A stretch of 64,000 nucleotides of DNA. Source: a bacterium (GTDB taxonomy: Bacteria > Patescibacteria > Paceibacteria > Moranbacterales > UBA1568). Numbering within the stretch: position 1 is the first letter of the stretch; every line of letters begins with the position of its first letter. The stretch lies in NCBI GenBank assembly GCA_021821305.1, contig JAKACP010000001.1, positions 620,001-684,000 of the forward strand. The letters run 5' to 3'. The position numbers and the translations under genes were made by a program. This document shows, piece by piece, positions 60,416 through 64,000 of this stretch. The notes under the pieces were generated by a model. That model was not told the origin of the DNA and searched no databases. It saw nothing but the letters and a program-made list of their open reading frames with translations.

Positions 60416-60853
60416 TTAAAAGAGATTTTCCTGCGCGACCTTCCCCATCGCCCGATCCATGGCCTCGTTGGCACACGCGTCGGCCACCGTATTCTTCTCG
60501 CGGCGCACGTGCACGAACCGGACTTCGGCGAAATCGAGCATCAGGTTCCAGACTTCCAGAAAGAGCGGCTGGAGCTTGGCATTCTCGATCTTGTACTCAT
60601 GGTTGAGCTGTTTGCAGGCGAGCTCCGAATCCATCCGACACTCCACGGACGAGCGCTTCGCCCGATCCTTGCCGACAAGCGCCTTGATCTTTTTCAGGCC
60701 GAACACGATCGCGGCGTATTCCGCCTCGTTGTTCGTCCGTATGCCGAGCGGTTCACCGTATCGCTTCCCGAGCGTCTCGATATAGACGCCGAGAGCTGAC
60801 GGCCCCGGATTCCCGCGCGATCCGCCGTCGCTGTACATCACTATCTGTTCCAT
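60416..60853 (-). CDS. rnhA: Ribonuclease HI
   Basis: A 145-residue enzyme that cuts RNA of RNA-DNA hybrids. The catalytic acidic residues are in YSDGGSRGNPG, TNNEAEY, RMDSELA and TVADACANEA (D-E-D-D). The basic protrusion of the E. coli enzyme is absent, as in the short bacterial form. The ATG at 60853 is chosen. The stop lies in a stretch resembling a family A end. Confidence 0.93.
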   Translation of the reverse strand: MEQIVMYSDGGSRGNPGPSALGVYIETLGKRYGEPLGIRTNNEAEYAAIVFGLKKIKALVGKDRAKRSSVECRMDSELACKQLNHEYKIENAKLQPLFLEVWNLMLDFAEVRFVHVRREKNTVADACANEAMDRAMGKVAQENLF

Positions 60854-60921
60854 GACCCGCAGTATACCCCTTTTCTCACTTTTTTTCAAAAAAAATCACC
60901 TGGAAATGATTCGCGGGTGAT

Positions 60922-61167
60922 TCAAGGCGGGAGTGTTATTTCCATTCCCAGGGAGCAACACAAATCCAAAGAACAGTGTGACAATTCGATGATCCGACGG
61001 GTCTCGAGCGTCTTGATATCGACGATGGCTATCCGGACACCTTCCTTCCATACGGCCAGCACCTTTCCGATATGCCAGAGATACTCCGGCGGGTAAAGAC
61101 TACCGATCACATGAGGCACCCGGACCAGGACGGCTCTGCCTCTCTTCAAACCCGAAAAACGATGCAT
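60922..61167 (-). CDS. Hypothetical protein, 81 residues, beta-rich
   Basis: A strong Shine-Dalgarno (AAGGAGT) precedes the ATG at 61167 and a consensus promoter lies upstream. The sequence is rich in strands (GRAVLVRVPHVIG, VLAVWKEGVRIAIVDIKT, RIIELS), suggesting a small SH3- or KOW-like barrel. Two or three cysteines cluster near the end (HCSLDLCCSLG). No family recognised. Confidence 0.65.
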   Translation of the reverse strand: MHRFSGLKRGRAVLVRVPHVIGSLYPPEYLWHIGKVLAVWKEGVRIAIVDIKTLETRRIIELSHCSLDLCCSLGMEITLPP

Positions 61168-61200
61168 GTCCGACTCCTTTCCGACTTCAACTACTTTATT

Positions 61201-61229
61201 ATTATACTATAAAAATGAAAATATGTCAA
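61201..61229 (-). promoter_or_regulatory. Sigma70 promoter of the 81-residue gene
   Basis: A perfect TTGACA (61224-61229) and a perfect TATAAT (61201-61206) are separated by 17 AT-rich bases on the minus strand. It is the best consensus promoter in the window. Confidence 0.88.
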
Positions 61230-61252
61230 TACCACAAAACTCCGGTTAGACG

Positions 61253-62968
61253 CTACTCGCTTTTCCGGATATCGATGAGCTTCAATTGCAGACTGACATT
61301 CCCGTTCCACTCGTTCTCATCGACTTGGAAGAGCACGTCTATCGCTTCTCCTTTTCCGAGATCCGGTATAGTCCCGGCCAGGGAGAATCCTATCGCGTCG
61401 AAGGATTTGCCGGCGGGCGCGGTGAGAAGGAACTTCAGATGCTTGCCGTCGGATCCGACCGGCCGTATCTCGGTCACGATCATACGCTCCATGAAAAAGA
61501 CCGGCTCCGGGTTCCCCTCGCCGAACGGAGCGAGCTTCCGTATGCCGCGCGCGAGATCGAGCGAGAGTTCCGTGGCGGAGACGCGCATGTCGGCGACGAG
61601 CTCGGGCTCGATGTCGGTCCCGACGAGCCGTTCCGCGACGATCGCTTCCAGACGGCGTTCGAGTTCCGGGAGGTGCTCGTTCCGGACCGTCAACCCGGCG
61701 GCCTGCGCATGTCCGCCGTATCGCTCGAGGAGGTCGGCGCACTGTTCGATGGCCTCGATGATGTTGACCTCGGGTATGCTCCGGAGCGACCCGCGGCTCT
61801 CGCGTTCGCCCTTGGTGAGCACGATGACCGGCTTACGGAACTCGTTGGCGATACGGCCGGCCACGAGGCCGATGACCCCGAAGTGGAACCGCTCGTCGGC
61901 GGCGAACACGAGCTTCCTCTCTCCCGACCCGGCCGCGACCTCGCGTACCAGATTCGAGATCTCCTCGCTCACCTTCCGCCGGTCGGTATTGTGCGACTCA
62001 AGGGTGAGCGCGAGTTCCCGGGCCCGTTCGGCGTCGCTCTCGACGAGCAGATCATGCGCGATACGCGCGTGCGCCATGCGGCTCGCCGCGTTGATGCGCG
62101 GCGCGATATGGAAGGCGATGTCTCGCGCGACCGGCGTCTTCCCCTCCCGGATCGGCACCCGGCCGAGCGCGAACATTTCCTGGAAACCCACCCGCCGCGT
62201 CTTCGAGAGGACGACCAGCCCATAGGACACGATGACACGGTTCTCCCCCACGAGCGGCATGACGTCGGCCACGGTCCCGACGGCGGCCACGTCGAGCAGC
62301 CACTTGAGCTGACTCTTCTCCTCGGGGAAAAACGTCCCGTATATCGCCTGGAGAACCTTGAACGTCGTCCCCGCGCCGCAGAGCTCGCGGAACGGATACG
62401 CCTCCCCGGGCAGTTTCGGATTGATGATGGCCGCCGCGTCCGGCAAGACCTCCGGCACGTGGTGGTGATCGATGACGATGACATCGATCCCCCGCTCCTT
62501 CGCGAGCGTTATCTCGGCGTGGTTCATCATGCCGCAGTCGACGGTGAAGATGAGCGTCGCGCCCTCACTCTCGAAAAAATCCACCGCCTTGGCGCTCAGG
62601 CCGTGCCCTTCGGAATGCTTGTCGGGGATATAGACGGATACCGGAATACCGAGTTTCGAGAGTCCCTCGCGCATGAGGACCGACGAGGTGATCCCGTCGG
62701 CGTCGAAGTCGCCGAACACGCCCACCGTCGCTCCGGAGACACGCGCCGTGCGCAGGCGCTCCATGACGTACGGCATGGCGGAAAATAAGAACGGGTCATG
62801 GAGATCCCGGTCGTAATCGGGAGCGAGAAACCGGTCCCGTTCCTCTTGTGTCACGATACCGCGGAGGGCGAGCAGACGGTCGAGAATGGGGGACAGTGTC
62901 GCCGCATCTCCCGAGGCGCCCTCGGATCCGGAGGTATCGGATGATCGTATGTTCCAGCGGCGCATCAT
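61253..62968 (-). CDS. recJ: Single-stranded-DNA exonuclease RecJ
   Basis: A 571-residue 5'-3' exonuclease of the DHH superfamily. Seen: FGDFDADGITS (motif I), FTVDCG, VIDHHHVPE (DHH), AAVGTVADVMPL (motif IV) and the DHHA1 motif GGHAQAAGLT. The C-terminal OB domain covers about the last 110 residues. The length fits a standard bacterial RecJ. Element A3 lies just upstream of the start. Confidence 0.96.
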   Translation of the reverse strand: MMRRWNIRSSDTSGSEGASGDAATLSPILDRLLALRGIVTQEERDRFLAPDYDRDLHDPFLFSAMPYVMERLRTARVSGATVGVFGDFDADGITSSVLMREGLSKLGIPVSVYIPDKHSEGHGLSAKAVDFFESEGATLIFTVDCGMMNHAEITLAKERGIDVIVIDHHHVPEVLPDAAAIINPKLPGEAYPFRELCGAGTTFKVLQAIYGTFFPEEKSQLKWLLDVAAVGTVADVMPLVGENRVIVSYGLVVLSKTRRVGFQEMFALGRVPIREGKTPVARDIAFHIAPRINAASRMAHARIAHDLLVESDAERARELALTLESHNTDRRKVSEEISNLVREVAAGSGERKLVFAADERFHFGVIGLVAGRIANEFRKPVIVLTKGERESRGSLRSIPEVNIIEAIEQCADLLERYGGHAQAAGLTVRNEHLPELERRLEAIVAERLVGTDIEPELVADMRVSATELSLDLARGIRKLAPFGEGNPEPVFFMERMIVTEIRPVGSDGKHLKFLLTAPAGKSFDAIGFSLAGTIPDLGKGEAIDVLFQVDENEWNGNVSLQLKLIDIRKSE

Positions 62969-62993
62969 ACTGTTCCGAATCGATATCGGTTTT

Positions 62994-63053
62994 TAAGAGT
63001 CTGTTCAATATTTCCCCTTATGTATGCGGTGAGATATTGAACAGGTTTTCTAA
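62994..63053 (+). repeat. Structured element, family A copy 3 (internally deleted)
   Basis: Two terminal arms (about 63000-63011 with 63033-63044, 11-12 bp perfect) enclose only about 20 bases. The inner flank CTTATGTATGCGGTGAGA aligns with the right end of A2, so the element has lost its middle. It lies upstream of recJ. Confidence 0.72.
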
Positions 63054-63104
63054 GCGTTTGAAAACGAGGTGCGGGCGCGCCGGGAGAGGGAGTCATTCGG
63101 AGCG

Positions 63105-63656
63105 TCAGATACAGACGATCTCGGCGTCGAACCGCCGGTTACGGGCGTCCTTTATCGTGAGTTTGATCGCGAGCTTCTCCCCGCCTTCCGAACAGAGGAA
63201 GTCACGGTTGAGACCGAGGTCGCTCGCGAGCTTCTGCGCGTCGAGTTCGACGGGGTTGGGGATGATGAGGTAGTCGGAGCTCGCCAGAAGCCCCCTGATG
63301 CGTCCGATGATGTCGTGCGGAGGGGTCATGGTCGTGACGAAGAAGTCCTTGACGCCCATCGCCCGCGCGCGTGTCTCATCCTCCTGCCGCCCGAGATGGG
63401 ACAGGAACATGACGGGAACGCTCATGGTATTGATATTCTTCTGCAGCGCTTCGGCGAGCATGAACCCGTCCATGCGGGGCATGATGATACCCGAAACGAC
63501 GAGGTCCGGAACCGTCTGATTCACCTTTTCGAGCCCCTCGAGCCCATCACCCGCCTCGCGCACATCGAAACCGGCGGTACGGAGCAGATCGGCATAGAGA
63601 GTCCGTGTGTCCTCGTCGTCGTCGACGAGCACGATGCTATACTGTGTTTTTTCCAT
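63105..63656 (-). CDS. Response-regulator receiver protein lacking the phospho-acceptor Asp
   Basis: A 183-residue protein. A CheY-like domain fills residues 1-125: VLVDDDEDTRTLYADLL (acidic pair), the Thr/Ser in VMFLSHLG and Lys in MGVKDFF. At the place of the phosphorylated Asp (normally DLVLLDIMMP) the sequence reads DLVVSGIIMPRMDG, so Gly replaces Asp. The remaining 60 residues (DYLIIPNPVEL, LASDLGLNRDFLC) show no known DNA-binding fold. No histidine kinase is nearby. It is probably a phosphorylation-independent receiver. Confidence 0.82.
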   Translation of the reverse strand: MEKTQYSIVLVDDDEDTRTLYADLLRTAGFDVREAGDGLEGLEKVNQTVPDLVVSGIIMPRMDGFMLAEALQKNINTMSVPVMFLSHLGRQEDETRARAMGVKDFFVTTMTPPHDIIGRIRGLLASSDYLIIPNPVELDAQKLASDLGLNRDFLCSEGGEKLAIKLTIKDARNRRFDAEIVCI

Positions 63657-63684
63657 AAGAAACGTTAGATTCGCCTTCCTCCGG

Positions 63685-63713
63685 ATTATACGACAAATCG
63701 GCCCGTCCGCCAA
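63685..63713 (-). promoter_or_regulatory. Sigma70 promoter of the receiver gene
   Basis: On the minus strand TTGGCG (63708-63713) and TATAAT (63685-63690) are separated by 17 bp, about 30 bp before the start at 63656. Confidence 0.65.
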
Positions 63714-63722
63714 ACCGGACGG

Positions 63723-64000
63723 CTATCGCTTTCCCGCCTTTCCGAGACGCTCGATGAGGCTCCGTTCCTCGGAGGAAAGCTTCTTCGGGACCGCCACCTT
63801 GACCGTGACCAGGTGGTCCCCGCTCCCCCAGCCGCGGAAATTCCTGAGTCCCTTACCCTTGATTCGGAACACTTCGCCCGGCTGGGTTCCGGCCGGGATC
63901 TTCATGCGGACCGGGCCATGCACCGTCTCGACGGAGATCGTGTCGCCGAGGGCCGCCTGCGCGAAACTGATGTCGACCGAGGAGAATATGTTGTCGCCGC
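63723..64000 (-). CDS. dnaJ: Chaperone DnaJ, C-terminal part (5' end outside window)
   Basis: The visible 91 residues are the end of the DnaJ substrate-binding region. Seen: DISFAQAALGDTISVET, the family motif KIPAGTQPGEVFRIKGKGLRN and GDHLVTVKVAVPKKLSSEERSLIERL. The J-domain and zinc fingers must lie beyond 64000, so full-length DnaJ or a short CbpA-like form cannot be told apart. Confidence 0.9.
   Translation of the reverse strand, partial: GDNIFSSVDISFAQAALGDTISVETVHGPVRMKIPAGTQPGEVFRIKGKGLRNFRGWGSGDHLVTVKVAVPKKLSSEERSLIERLGKAGKR

Overview
This window looks like part of a Candidate Phyla Radiation (Patescibacteria) chromosome, most probably from a Parcubacteria-like lineage of fairly high GC. 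The evidence is compact genes with many 4-base ATGA overlaps, divergent or stripped-down housekeeping proteins (a PriA without its ATPase motifs, an SMC without a hinge), acidic or basic tails on S16 and NusB, and many small orphan proteins. TGA and TAG act as ordinary stops, so the standard bacterial code applies. Promoters are classical: several TTGACA-17-TATAAT pairs can be read directly. The lineage is an inference from gene content; no 16S gene is present.

Layout. 1-11.2 kb is a surface-polysaccharide locus: a polytopic membrane protein cut by the window edge, five glycosyltransferases, a nucleotide-sugar dehydrogenase, an O-antigen ligase/polymerase-type protein and an LCP ligase that would attach the polymer to the wall. 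11.2-17.3 kb holds an S41 protease, groES, a cysteine-less tandem rhodanese, fmt-def and a degenerate priA. 17.4-25.9 kb holds thpR, a WecG/TagA transferase, gltX, an M23 wall hydrolase and the gnd-pgl pair of the oxidative pentose phosphate pathway. 25.9-35 kb is accessory: a triple-LamG surface protein, a diguanylate cyclase, a RecB-like nuclease, a C39 peptidase, tRNA-Gln(CUG), a PadR-like regulator and a flavoprotein. 35-42 kb is transport: a P-type ATPase, DedA and a CPA1 antiporter.

42-49.8 kb is an information-processing cluster on the minus strand: rplJ-rplL behind an attenuator-like leader, rpsP, smc, rnc, nusB and rpmF, followed by an exonuclease and rnhB. 50-54.6 kb carries dnaE and miaA. 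54.7-64 kb carries gatB, dut, a nucleotide kinase, the secE-nusG-rplK-(orphan)-rplA operon, rnhA, recJ, a response regulator without its phospho-acceptor, and the end of dnaJ. GltX, GatB and tRNA-Gln together fit Gln-tRNA synthesis by transamidation.

The least explained content is non-coding. Two families of about 190-bp (A) and 160-bp (B) palindromic elements occur in two full copies each, plus deleted or solo remnants. In both families the stems differ in sequence between copies while pairing is kept on both arms, which is the mark of a conserved secondary structure. A third class of short A-rich or tandem-repeat-plus-palindrome elements sits in intergenic gaps and has entered the miaA coding frame twice.
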